From assembly GCA_045804265.1 (NCBI GenBank), contig JBJMNK010000113.1, positions 1 through 64,000 of the forward strand: a stretch of DNA of 64,000 nucleotides. The letters run 5' to 3'. The position numbers and the translations under genes were made by a program. How positions within the stretch are numbered: position 1 is the stretch's first letter; every line of letters starts with the position of its first letter. The notes under the pieces were generated by a model. It searched no databases. It was not told the origin of the DNA and was given only the letters and a program-made list of their open reading frames with translations. Below are positions 1-6,529 of this stretch, piece after piece. Origin of the DNA: JABFXC01 sp045804265 (lineage in GTDB: Bacteria > Gemmatimonadota > Gemmatimonadetes > Gemmatimonadales > Gemmatimonadaceae).

Positions 1-165
1 GCGTTGGTTGTGTACTGGTTCGTGCTCTCGGGCCCGGCGAAGTGGTCGGCGATTGTCGCCGCCGGTGTAGTTGCCGTATGGTCAGCGCTAGTTTGGCGTC
101 GCCTTGAGCGGCTCACGTCGCAATTCAAAGAAGAAGCCCTGAAGTGGCTTCCGCCTGCGGCCTAA
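1..165 (+). CDS. Cassette 1: C-terminal part of a small membrane protein
   Basis: Frame 1 is open from the window edge and ends at a TAA (163-165) that lies inside the attC core GCCTAAC. The visible 54 residues hold two hydrophobic stretches (about residues 2-10 and 17-30, around AIVAAGVVAVWSALVW) followed by a basic and then acidic amphipathic tail (RRLERLTSQFKEEALKW). This looks like the end of a small integral membrane protein with its tail in the cytoplasm. The start and the full length lie outside the window. I do not recognise the family. Cassette genes usually lack their own promoter and depend on Pc or local promoters; none is visible here. Confidence 0.6.
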   Translation, partial: ALVVYWFVLSGPAKWSAIVAAGVVAVWSALVWRRLERLTSQFKEEALKWLPPAA

Positions 166-255
166 CGATCGCTGAAGCTGACAAAGCTTCTTTACCGAAG
201 CGCGCTGCGCGCGCATTATGAGACAAGCTTTGCAGCTTAGCTCTAGGCGTTAGAC
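160..255 (+). repeat. attC site 1
   Basis: Left core GCCTAAC at 160-166 and right core GTTAGAC at 249-255. The inner arms AGCTGACAAAGC and GCTTTGCAGCT are complementary except for one extra A in the left arm, as expected for an extrahelical base of a folded attC bottom strand. The centre (GCGCGCTGCGCGCGC) is a palindromic variable terminal structure. Confidence 0.88.
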
Positions 256-266
256 TGCACCGAACG

Positions 267-512
267 ATGATGCGCTTTCGCTATTGGCCCGAGACATCGC
301 TTGTTACGCTGTGGCTCGTCTGGCCGGTCATCGTTCTGGTGTTGCTGGCCTGGCACGGGGCGGTGTGCATGAAAGCGGATTGCTGGTATCTCTTTTCGCA
401 TGCACAGCGCCAGCTCTTCGCCGCGTTATGTTCTGCCGGCCGGAATCGCGACCGCAGTGTGGTGGTACGCGCGCAGACGGAACCACGGAATAGATCGCGA
501 CCTGCAGTCTAA
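267..512 (+). CDS. Cassette 2: small membrane protein, unknown
   Basis: An 81-residue ORF begins 11 bases after the right core of attC1 and ends in a TAA inside the left core of attC2, the usual way a cassette ORF is framed. Residues about 11-30 (TLWLVWPVIVLVLLAWHG) form one strong transmembrane helix; the rest is basic and cysteine-containing without a recognisable motif. An overlapping 69-residue ORF in another frame (284-493) is the alternative; I prefer this one because it spans the cassette and its stop falls in the attC core. There is no good Shine-Dalgarno sequence. The function is unknown. Confidence 0.5.
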   Translation: MMRFRYWPETSLVTLWLVWPVIVLVLLAWHGAVCMKADCWYLFSHAQRQLFAALCSAGRNRDRSVVVRAQTEPRNRSRPAV

Positions 513-603
513 CGATCGCTGAAGCTGACAAGGCTTTATCACGGTAGCTCGCTTCGCTCGCCATTATGATGCAAGCCTTGCAGCTTAGCCCTAGGCGTTA
601 GGC
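507..603 (+). repeat. attC site 2
   Basis: Left core GTCTAAC (507-513), right core GTTAGGC (597-603), with the same CGCTGAAGCTGACAAGGC and GCCTTGCAGCTTAG arms as site 1 and a GCTCGCTTCGCTCGC central hairpin. Confidence 0.88.
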
Positions 604-630
604 CGTGGCGGGCTACTGTGGAGGGTGAGG

Positions 631-987
631 ATGGAATCTGAGCGTTTGTCGTGGCGGCTGGTGCCAGAAGACGATGCGGCTCGTCTCGCCGCAGAAGCCC
701 CGATTGCGGGCTATCGTCCGGAGCCCAAGGTCGTCGTGATGCGGGTAGGGGAGCGGCGTAACCTCCTCGACGTCAGAGCGATACCGATCGGGCACCACGG
801 CGAGGCGTTGCAATGGACTAGTCATCGCATCGACGGGACGGAAAACCCGGAAATCGCGTACTACGATACAACCGGCCTTCTTGCGGTGGCTCCGGGAGTT
901 ACGCGGCTGGCGCTCACGCCGGGCCGGCGAACTGCCGCGGGCGACCTCGTCACTGTGTATGTCACAATCCGTGTGGTCCCGGCCTAA
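631..987 (+). CDS. Cassette 3: hypothetical protein
   Basis: A 118-residue soluble protein with no transmembrane segment. ATG 631 is preceded by GGAGGG five bases upstream; a GTG at 625 in the same frame is less well placed. The stop TAA (985-987) lies in the left core of attC3. The sequence is mixed charged/hydrophobic and looks beta-rich in its second half (VTRLALTPG...VTVYVTIRVV at the C-terminus). No known family is recognised. The good ribosome site, fit between two attC sites and normal amino-acid composition support a real cassette gene of unknown function. Confidence 0.65.
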   Translation: MESERLSWRLVPEDDAARLAAEAPIAGYRPEPKVVVMRVGERRNLLDVRAIPIGHHGEALQWTSHRIDGTENPEIAYYDTTGLLAVAPGVTRLALTPGRRTAAGDLVTVYVTIRVVPA

Positions 988-1073
988 CGATCGCTGAAGC
1001 TGACAAAGCACCGTTACTGAAGCTCGCTGCGCTCGCCATTACGAGGCGTGCTTTGCAGCTCTAGGCGTTAGGT
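982..1073 (+). repeat. attC site 3
   Basis: Left core GCCTAAC (982-988), right core GTTAGGT (1067-1073). Arms CGCTGAAGCTGACAAAGC and GCTTTGCAGCT are conserved; the right arm lacks the TTAG found in neighbouring sites, a small deletion. Confidence 0.87.
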
Positions 1074-1104
1074 GGGCGTCGAAGTCTCGACCACGGAAGA
1101 ACGC

Positions 1105-1404
1105 ATGGCTTTATTTGTTTGGTCTGCAATCGGCGCGGGGGTAATCGGTGCCGCACTCGCCGCGGTCCTGCGGCCGCGGTGGATCTATCACGCCGCGATT
1201 ACCGCCGGCGTCTTGGTCGGCGCCGTCATCGCAGCCCAGCCGTCACTGTTTCGTGCGGACAACGGGTTTTGGTTCGCGTTCGTAATGTTCGGTGTACCGA
1301 GCGTCGTCCTTGCCCTCGTAGGCGGCATTGTGGTAGGCATCGTCTACCAAGAAGTGGTACACAACCGCCGCGGATCGGGAAGCCGTGGTGCGCCGCTCAC
1401 CTAA
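1105..1404 (+). CDS. Cassette 4: three-helix membrane protein, unknown
   Basis: A 99-residue protein (from ATG 1105, preceded by GGAAGA) with three clear hydrophobic helices at about residues 3-22, 30-47 and 62-83, and a basic C-terminal tail (HNRRGSGSRG). A GTG at 1072, inside the attC3 core, would add 11 residues but has no ribosome site. The TAA at 1402-1404 overlaps the left core of attC4 (ACCTAAC). Small multi-helix membrane proteins are frequent cassette cargo; no function can be assigned. Confidence 0.6.
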   Translation: MALFVWSAIGAGVIGAALAAVLRPRWIYHAAITAGVLVGAVIAAQPSLFRADNGFWFAFVMFGVPSVVLALVGGIVVGIVYQEVVHNRRGSGSRGAPLT

Positions 1405-1494
1405 CGATCACTGAAGCTGACAAAGGCTCTTCAATCAGGCTCGCTGCGCTCGCAATTATTGGGCAGCCTTGCAGCTTAGTTCTGGGCGTTAGAC
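1399..1494 (+). repeat. attC site 4
   Basis: Left core ACCTAAC (1399-1405), right core GTTAGAC (1488-1494), arms CTGAAGCTGACAAAGGCT and AGCCTTGCAGCTTAG, central GCTCGCTGCGCTCGC hairpin. Confidence 0.87.
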
Positions 1495-1522
1495 AGCCAC
1501 ACAGATCGCCGGGAGGACGGTC

Positions 1523-1834
1523 GTGAAGGTGCCGGAGTCGTACAGCCGCGCGTGGTTCGAGTGGCGCCGCGCGCCGTTGCCGTGCGAGGACGGGACCGGC
1601 GCGCGCCTCGACCTCGACCACCTCGCGAGCTACCTCGCCGGCATCGGCCAAGTCGTGGAGATCAGCGCCGCCGGGGGCTTCAGCACCATCGCCGCCGACC
1701 AGTTGGCAAGACTGCACGCGATCGAGACTGCCGTGGATGTCGAGGTCCCTGCCGGGCGGCGAACGCCGTACGACCAGTACATCGCCGCCACTCGGCGACT
1801 CCTCCGAGAACTCGCACAGCTGGGCGGCGCGTAG
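1523..1834 (+). CDS. Cassette 5: hypothetical protein
   Basis: A 103-residue soluble protein starting at GTG 1523 with GGGAGG eight bases upstream. The stop TAG is just before attC5. Predicted mostly helical: a Trp/Arg-rich N-terminus (AWFEWRR), a central segment LDHLASYLAGIGQVVEIS, and a C-terminal helix ATRRLLRELAQL. No family is recognised. Its base composition is more GC-rich than that of cassettes 1, 2 and 6, consistent with cassettes of different origin. Confidence 0.62.
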   Translation: MKVPESYSRAWFEWRRAPLPCEDGTGARLDLDHLASYLAGIGQVVEISAAGGFSTIAADQLARLHAIETAVDVEVPAGRRTPYDQYIAATRRLLRELAQLGGA

Positions 1835-1840
1835 CAGCTG

Positions 1841-1889
1841 TCTAACGTGGCGCTGAAGCTGACGAGCAGCTTGGCTTGGGCGTTAGGTG
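1841..1889 (+). repeat. attC site 5 (short form)
   Basis: Left core GTCTAAC (1841-1847), right core GTTAGGT (1883-1889). Only 49 bases long: the conserved GCGCTGAAGCTGACGAGCAGCTTGG is present but the central hairpin of the other sites is missing, leaving a minimal attC. Confidence 0.78.
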
Positions 1890-1911
1890 GCGACGACCAA
1901 TGGAGTGCGGG

Positions 1912-2244
1912 ATGGATCTTCGCGAACTAGATGGAAGGACCGTGGTGGGAGTCCTCTTTCAGTCCGAGGCGACCAAGGTCGGATATATCCGTGGGGTCGC
2001 GGCGTGGAACGACGGCGAACTCGGGGTCATCTCGGAGGAAGGCCAAGTCTATCCGGTTCCAGCATCGTTCGCTTCGGTGGCGCAGCCTGTCACAGAAAGC
2101 ATTCGCGAGGCGGCGCCTGCAGCGATGCAAATCTTACTCGCAGCTGCGGAGTTCATTCTTCCAATTCCGCCGCTAAGTAGTGGCAATATTGCGCTGGCAG
2201 TGACGCCGGGGTGGTCCCGCCGCCCGTCACCGAACGATCGCTGA
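1912..2244 (+). CDS. Cassette 6: hypothetical protein with SH3-like N-terminal half
   Basis: A 110-residue protein from ATG 1912, with GGAG ten bases upstream; ATG 1900 in frame is the alternative. Residues 1-55 (MDLRELDGRTVVGVLF...) read like a small beta-barrel domain, with a turn at WNDGELGVISEEG. The second half has a hydrophobic segment (AAMQILLAAAEFILPIPPL) that could be a membrane or packing helix. The TGA (2242-2244) lies inside attC6, downstream of its degenerate left core. No known family is recognised; the SH3-like reading is tentative. Confidence 0.58.
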   Translation: MDLRELDGRTVVGVLFQSEATKVGYIRGVAAWNDGELGVISEEGQVYPVPASFASVAQPVTESIREAAPAAMQILLAAAEFILPIPPLSSGNIALAVTPGWSRRPSPNDR

Positions 2245-2325
2245 AGCTGACAAAGGCTCCTTTCTGATGCTCGCTTCGCTCGCGATTATGAGGCGGCCTT
2301 TGCCGCTTAGCTCTAGGCCTTAGCT
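2229..2325 (+). repeat. attC site 6, degenerate at both cores
   Basis: Arms CGCTGAAGCTGACAAAGGC and GCCTTTGCCGCTTAG and the GCTCGCTTCGCTCGC hairpin are intact, but the left core reads ACCGAAC and the right core CTTAGCT instead of GTTAGGY. The G of the G/TT recombination point is replaced by C, so this site is probably inactive. Confidence 0.72.
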
Positions 2326-2388
2326 GGCGCTTGATCGGTGGAGTTGAGCCGAGTACGTTCGAACAGCTGGTCAATGCACACCCGCGAC

Positions 2389-2724
2389 ATGTCGACGGCT
2401 TCCTCTCGTGCCCTGATACGCTTAGTTGCTGCGGCGTTCCTGCTCTTGCTTGGGGGCGACAAGCACTGGCGCGCGCGTATCCCGGAGCACAGGGATGGCA
2501 GCTCCCACGGAGGTGTCGCGACTGCGAACCTCAGTGCGGCTCTGGCGGCAACGCCCGTACGGAACGACGTCGATACCGCCCCGCCGCAGCTGTTGGCCGC
2601 CGAAGAGACCCGGCACAAAGGCCGAGTTCAATCCGCGCCTGCGCCCGCTCGCATCCACTCGCGGCTGTGTTCGTGCGAGCGCACGACTGGCCAAGCCGCC
2701 CGGCCACCTCCGTTCCAAGCCTGA
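2389..2724 (+). CDS. Possible small secreted protein in cassette 7
   Basis: A 111-residue ORF whose N-terminus resembles a signal peptide or anchor (SSRALIRLVAAAFLLLLGG, residues 5-23) followed by a polar, proline-rich tail ending in PPPFQA. There is no convincing Shine-Dalgarno sequence and other frames are also open, so it may not be a gene. It occupies the otherwise empty first half of the last cassette, upstream of the lipoprotein gene. Low confidence. Confidence 0.25.
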   Translation: MSTASSRALIRLVAAAFLLLLGGDKHWRARIPEHRDGSSHGGVATANLSAALAATPVRNDVDTAPPQLLAAEETRHKGRVQSAPAPARIHSRLCSCERTTGQAARPPPFQA

Positions 2725-2836
2725 AGACAGACTGAACGATCGCAGGCAGCGAGAGCATGCCTGCGCATCGGTGCTGTCCGCGAAGACCTCGCGGCGGTCA
2801 TTCTTTCACGTCCGATCTCTCAGACTGGAGCAGCCA

Positions 2837-3358
2837 ATGGACAAGCAACTTTCCTGGCGGCTTTGCGCGAACCTCCGCGGAGACCGCAGGAAACCCCTCG
2901 CAACGTCCCAAAACCTGTTGATGTTGATGCTCTGTGTGTGCCTGGGTTGCGGCACACACCCTGACAAGAGTGCGGCATGTCCGACGATCGAGGTAAGGGC
3001 GGTCGCGGACGCTCAAAGCGATTCGACCAGGCCTGTCGTCCTAGATGACGGTAGCACGATCCCGCTGACCAAGACCCCTCTGGTGACAAACGCGGATATC
3101 ACCGGCGCCAACGCGTCGCTGACTGATGGCCAGTGGGTTCTCAACCTCGATATGACGAATGAAGGTGCGAAACGCCTCCAGGACTTCACCAAGCGGAATG
3201 TCGGCCGGACCATGGCCTTTCTGGTCGACGGGAAAGTTCACAGCACGCCTAGAATCCTGGATCCGATTAAGGGCACGGGATTCCTAATCGGGGGGAGATT
3301 CGAACGAGCCGATGCCGAGCGGTTGGCGACGGCGATAGACAACAGCTGCACACGCTAG
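2837..3358 (+). CDS. Cassette 7: SecD P1-head-like exported protein
   Basis: A 173-residue protein from ATG 2837 (upstream GGAG). A signal segment at about residues 27-38 (LLMLMLCVCLG) ends in Cys39 of LGCGT, a plausible though imperfect lipobox. Residues about 75-170 resemble the head subdomain of the SecD/SecDF periplasmic P1 region: the order VTNADITGANASL, LDMTNEGAKRLQDFT, NVGRTMAFLVDGKVHSTPRI, then a glycine-containing strand and ERADAERLATAI matches that fold segment by segment. The SecD transmembrane channel is absent, so this is a stand-alone domain, perhaps a lipoprotein acting in the periplasm. A longer in-frame opening to 2426 is low-quality sequence. Recognised by eye only. Confidence 0.6.
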   Translation: MDKQLSWRLCANLRGDRRKPLATSQNLLMLMLCVCLGCGTHPDKSAACPTIEVRAVADAQSDSTRPVVLDDGSTIPLTKTPLVTNADITGANASLTDGQWVLNLDMTNEGAKRLQDFTKRNVGRTMAFLVDGKVHSTPRILDPIKGTGFLIGGRFERADAERLATAIDNSCTR

Positions 3359-3522
3359 ACAACGGCGATCGCCAAATAGCATGAGTTTGAACCTGACGCG
3401 GGCCGGCTCAGTGTCGCACATGCGGCCTGCGGCTGGCCGCGCCGGGTGAAGCCAGAGCCGTTACCAAGGAAGTAATACGCGCCTCCGAGCCTCGCACGTC
3501 GGGGTCCTCGCGCCGCAGCGTC

Positions 3523-3618
3523 AGCTAACAATCGCTGAAGCTGACAAACGTTCTTCAACGATGCTGGCTCCGCTTGCAATCACGAAGCAGCCTTGCCGCT
3601 TAGCTCTTGGCGTTAGGC
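3523..3618 (+). repeat. attC site 7 (end of array)
   Basis: Left core AGCTAAC (3523-3529, one mismatch to RYYYAAC), right core GTTAGGC (3612-3618). Shares the variant GCCGCTTAG arm with site 6. The 164 bases between the preceding stop and this site hold no ORF that I can support. Confidence 0.83.
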
Positions 3619-3694
3619 TAACACCGAGACCTACGGACTGTTCTGGGTTCGTATTACTCGAACTATCCGCGTTGCCGAAGCTTGTTGGACAATG

Positions 3695-4312
3695 TCAATC
3701 ATCGATCCCTGGCACCGCGGCGTCGTCCGTACCACCGTCTTCCAAGATCAGATAGGGGCGCAGTTCACGACGCAGCAATGCGCGAGCGCGCAGCAGCCGC
3801 GTGCGAATCGTGACGGGATTGAGGTGTTGCTGCTCGGCGATCTCGGCGGGCGTGAGGCCCCGAAGCAGGCCGAGTACAATGTCCCGCAATGATACTGGAA
3901 GCGTCTCGAGACTCACTCGATGAATCGCGCGGGCGAGCTCCTTCTGTTCCACCTCCAGGTGAAGGGCGATCGGCGCCTCTACGTCCGCCGCGAAGTCGAG
4001 CGAGAACTCGCGTCGGTCGTCGCGCGCGCGCCGACGGAACTCTGTGCGCAACAAGTTGTGCGCGATCGTCATCAAGTACCGGTCAGCGCGTTCCGGATCG
4101 ATGCGGTCGACCGCTCGCGCGATCCGCATCAGCGCAACCTGCGCGAGGTCTTCGCTCACGGCCGGTGATATTCGGCGCGCAAAGAACGCGACTAGGGAGG
4201 CGCGAATCGCAATCAGCAGGTTGTCGAGTGCGCGAGGCTCACCGCGGTGTACCGCTCGTACGAGATCGCCGAGTCTTTCCTGTGTAAGCCACGCGGCCCT
4301 GCCATAACGCAT
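3695..4312 (-). CDS. ECF-type RNA polymerase sigma factor
   Basis: A 205-residue protein with the two-domain layout of extracytoplasmic-function sigma factors. Region 2 lies at about residues 28-95 (LDNLLIAIRASLVAFFARR..., then RADRYLMTIAHNLLRTEFRRR, the 2.4-type helix). Region 4 lies at about 133-190 (LETLPVSLRDIVLGLLRGLTPAEIAEQQHLNPVTIRTRLLRARALLRREL), with the helix-turn-helix that reads the -35 element. It converges on the end of the cassette array and has no adjacent anti-sigma gene. The C-terminal tail is acidic (LEDGGTDD). The target regulon cannot be inferred from the window. Confidence 0.88.
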   Translation of the reverse strand: MRYGRAAWLTQERLGDLVRAVHRGEPRALDNLLIAIRASLVAFFARRISPAVSEDLAQVALMRIARAVDRIDPERADRYLMTIAHNLLRTEFRRRARDDRREFSLDFAADVEAPIALHLEVEQKELARAIHRVSLETLPVSLRDIVLGLLRGLTPAEIAEQQHLNPVTIRTRLLRARALLRRELRPYLILEDGGTDDAAVPGIDD

Positions 4313-4600
4313 GCTGTCACTACCGCGTTATTCGTGAGATATTGCGTCCACGATGTGCATACCAGTCGACGGCAGTCACGGTCCGCCTAGCGCTGAAGCG
4401 ATGTCCGCGGCGCCGTGATTCGGACGCGATGCGCACGTTCCGACCATTCACACTGGAATACACCCGTTTCGCGGCCGCCGTTCTGACGTATTACAGAGCC
4501 GGGTGGCGTTCCTTCGTCCCGCCTAACGTGCCGCGTCATTCGTCCTGTGCGACTGTCGGGGTGTGCAAATGGATGTGTACGAGCCTCGGTCAGCGCGGCG

Positions 4601-5074
4601 TCATCGCCTCACGCGGTCATTCACCGGTCTTGCGCGGGGTGTTACCTCCGCGGCGTACGCAGCGAGTAGCGCGCGGTAACCACCCGCGCCAAACAGTTGC
4701 TCGAGGGATGACGCCTGCGTGACGTGATGCGCGAATAATTGCGCAGTCGCTGGATCCCTGCAGGGGTAGCCGTGCATCGCGGCCCATGTGTCGAGACTTC
4801 CTCTGGCGCGTTGGACTGCCCATGCGTCGCCCGCGAGCCACCAGAGGACATCGCGCAGCGTGGGAGCCGACCGATCGCCGAGTGGCGTGATGAAGACCAG
4901 GCGCACGCCCGCACTGTCGCCGTCCGCGCTCACGATCGAGGCCAGGTGATGCTGGTCCATCTCCGCTGGCGGTGCTGCGATGTCGCGCGGCGCGGAATAC
5001 AACGGCTCGGCGATCAGCGCGAGACCACGTTCGGCAGCGAGTCGCTCGACCTCATGGCTGAACGATGCAGACAT
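4601..5074 (-). CDS. Hypothetical protein divergent from the split Cas4-like pair
   Basis: A 157-residue protein from ATG 5074 (MSASFSHEVERLAAERG); the frame stays open to a GTG-type start at 5134 but the added residues look non-coding. Soluble and alpha/beta in appearance: LIAEPLYSAP, GVRLVFITPLGDR, LRDVLWWLAGDAWAVQRARG. There is no transmembrane segment and no recognised catalytic motif. The region from 4313 to 4600 between it and the sigma factor holds no supportable gene, only one copy of GCCTAACG at 4521-4528. Its divergent position, 211 bases from the nuclease pair, may indicate a shared promoter region. Function unknown. Confidence 0.55.
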   Translation of the reverse strand: MSASFSHEVERLAAERGLALIAEPLYSAPRDIAAPPAEMDQHHLASIVSADGDSAGVRLVFITPLGDRSAPTLRDVLWWLAGDAWAVQRARGSLDTWAAMHGYPCRDPATAQLFAHHVTQASSLEQLFGAGGYRALLAAYAAEVTPRARPVNDRVRR

Positions 5075-5285
5075 CGTTCGCGAGTGTGATGGGCGTGCAG
5101 GGGACAACGCGGGTTCGTTTGGGCCGCACCGCACGCAAAGTTACGGTCCCCACGGTTAGCACGCCAACGGCGCCTGCTGGCTCACAAGACGGCACAATGA
5201 TTTAAACGGCACGAAAACGACTACCGCCGATCACCTGATCGCTGCCTGAGTTGGAGATGCGTACCCTCAACCGCCAGGAGACCGC

Positions 5286-5570
5286 ATGGATGGCGAGCAT
5301 AGGCACTGGCGCATTGCCGAAGACGACGTGTGGGTGAGCGAGGCCGCCACGTATGCGTTCTGCGCGAAGGCGTGGCATCTCGAGCACGTGCTTGGCCGGC
5401 GGCCGACGTCAGAGGCGGCGCAACGACGTGCACGCGGAGTGCACCAGCATGAGCGGCACGGCGAACGAGTCGCGCGAGTGCACGCCACAGTTGTTAGACT
5501 CAGCCTGTTGGTTGCGGCGCTGGCGGTACTTGCTGCCGTGCTGCTTCTCGTGATGGCCTGGTCAATGTGA
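5286..5570 (+). CDS. Split Cas4-like nuclease, N-terminal half with membrane anchor
   Basis: A 94-residue protein with a strong ribosome site (AGGAGA, six bases before ATG). Residues 15-45 (VWVSEAATYAFCAKAW...) match the N-terminal Cas4 pattern of a short strand, an aromatic YxFC and a tryptophan, supplying the single N-terminal cluster cysteine (Cys26). It is followed by the helical RGVHQHERHG segment that in Cas4/RecB-type nucleases carries the active-site histidine. Residues about 72-91 (LLVAALAVLAAVLLLVMAW) are a transmembrane helix; basic residues just before it predict an N-in, C-out orientation. It stops 13 bases before the next ORF, which carries the rest of the nuclease. The homology is to family motifs seen by eye. 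Confidence 0.72.
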   Translation: MDGEHRHWRIAEDDVWVSEAATYAFCAKAWHLEHVLGRRPTSEAAQRRARGVHQHERHGERVARVHATVVRLSLLVAALAVLAAVLLLVMAWSM

Positions 5571-5583
5571 CGCGAGGATACCA

Positions 5584-6138
5584 ATGACCGCGCCTGGCAC
5601 TGAGTTGCCACAGGTGGCCATCGCGATCAGCGCCTGTGGCGTCGCGTGCATCTGGGTGCTGATCCGGTGCCGACTTGGACTGCGCGCGCGGTCGGGGACT
5701 CGACGCACGACGGTGCTCGCATCGGACACGGGCGCAGCAGCGTCGCTTGTGCTCCACGATCCGCGGCTTGGCCTGTCCGGAAAGCCCGACTATGTGCTTC
5801 GCGACGCGTGGGAGGGGCGGGAGCAACTCGTCGCCCTTGAGCTCAAGCCAAACCGCCGAGGTTCACGAGTGTTCGAGAGCGACGCGATACAAGTCGCAGC
5901 GTATGCGCTGCTGTTGCGAGCGACCTACGGCGATCGGGCGGCGCGCTTTGGCTATTTGCAGACGCAATCGCACACGGTGCGTGTCGAGCTCACCCCCGCG
6001 CTCACACGGCGCGTCGAGGAGGTCGTCCGCTTGATCCGGCGCGGTCGCCTCGAGGAGCGCGTTCATCGGAGCCACACGGCCCGTACCCGATGCGCGCGCT
6101 GTGGATTGCGCGCGTGGTGCGACGAGCGACTGGTGTGA
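5584..6138 (+). CDS. Split Cas4-like nuclease, catalytic half with membrane anchor
   Basis: A 184-residue protein starting with a transmembrane helix (about residues 9-27, VAIAISACGVACIWVLI) followed by basic RCRLGLRARSG, predicting N-out, C-in topology. The rest is a PD-(D/E)XK core: LSGKPDYVL (Asp of the PD motif, about residue 69), LVALELKPN (E-x-K), then AIQVAAYALLL (the QxxxY motif IV of Cas4/RecB nucleases). After a VRVELTPALTRRVEEVVRLI helix comes CARCGLRAWC, three cysteines in the Cas4 C-terminal spacing. With Cys26 of the preceding ORF these would complete a 4Fe-4S cluster. No CRISPR array or other cas gene is in the window, so a role in spacer acquisition is not supported. Confidence 0.75.
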   Translation: MTAPGTELPQVAIAISACGVACIWVLIRCRLGLRARSGTRRTTVLASDTGAAASLVLHDPRLGLSGKPDYVLRDAWEGREQLVALELKPNRRGSRVFESDAIQVAAYALLLRATYGDRAARFGYLQTQSHTVRVELTPALTRRVEEVVRLIRRGRLEERVHRSHTARTRCARCGLRAWCDERLV

Positions 6139-6306
6139 GCCACGCGGCGGCATGTCTCGTTCGCGGAGTGCCCCGCCCGCGGCCGGTCGCGTGGGTGCAG
6201 GGGCTACGCGCGCGCGGCGTCTCGCAGGCGACTCCCGCACATTCTCCCGCACAGGGGTCGCGCGAGCCGCCGCGCGGAAGAGCTGTAAGTTGTTGTCCTG
6301 CTTGAG

Positions 6307-6379
<73 letters not shown>

Positions 6380-6529
6380 AGAGTCTTCCAATATAAACCG
6401 CGCCGCGCTCGCGCTTCAACCGCAAGTCGACCCGATTCGCACCCCGGCCGCCGCGTTGGCCCGCCCCGTGCCCCTGACCGTCACGCCTGCACGCTCCTCA
6501 CGCTCGCCCACCGCTACCCGGACACGACC

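Larger units (their letters stand above)
1..3618 (+). mobile_element. Integron gene-cassette array (partial, no integrase in window)
   Basis: Seven imperfect inverted-repeat elements occur at regular intervals, each bounded by a GCCTAAC-like core on the left and a GTTAGGC-like core on the right, i.e. RYYYAAC...GTTRRRY, the attC simple-site signature. Between them lie single small plus-strand ORFs, several ending inside the next element. The conserved arms are almost identical from site to site (CGCTGAAGCTGACAAAG on the left, TTTGCAGCTTAG on the right), as in sedentary chromosomal arrays. Cassette orientation places attI and intI, if present, to the left of base 1. The last attC ends at 3618, and the next gene is a convergent sigma factor that does not belong to the array. 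Alternatively this is a cluster of attC sites lacking an integrase (CALIN). Confidence 0.88.

Noticed and set aside
4342..4722. 126-codon plus-strand ORF
   Set aside because: No ribosome site, Arg/Cys-rich random composition, overlaps the end of the minus-strand gene.
5286..6138. CRISPR-Cas locus around the Cas4-like genes
   Set aside because: No direct-repeat array and no other cas gene within the window; Cas4-like nucleases also occur outside CRISPR loci.
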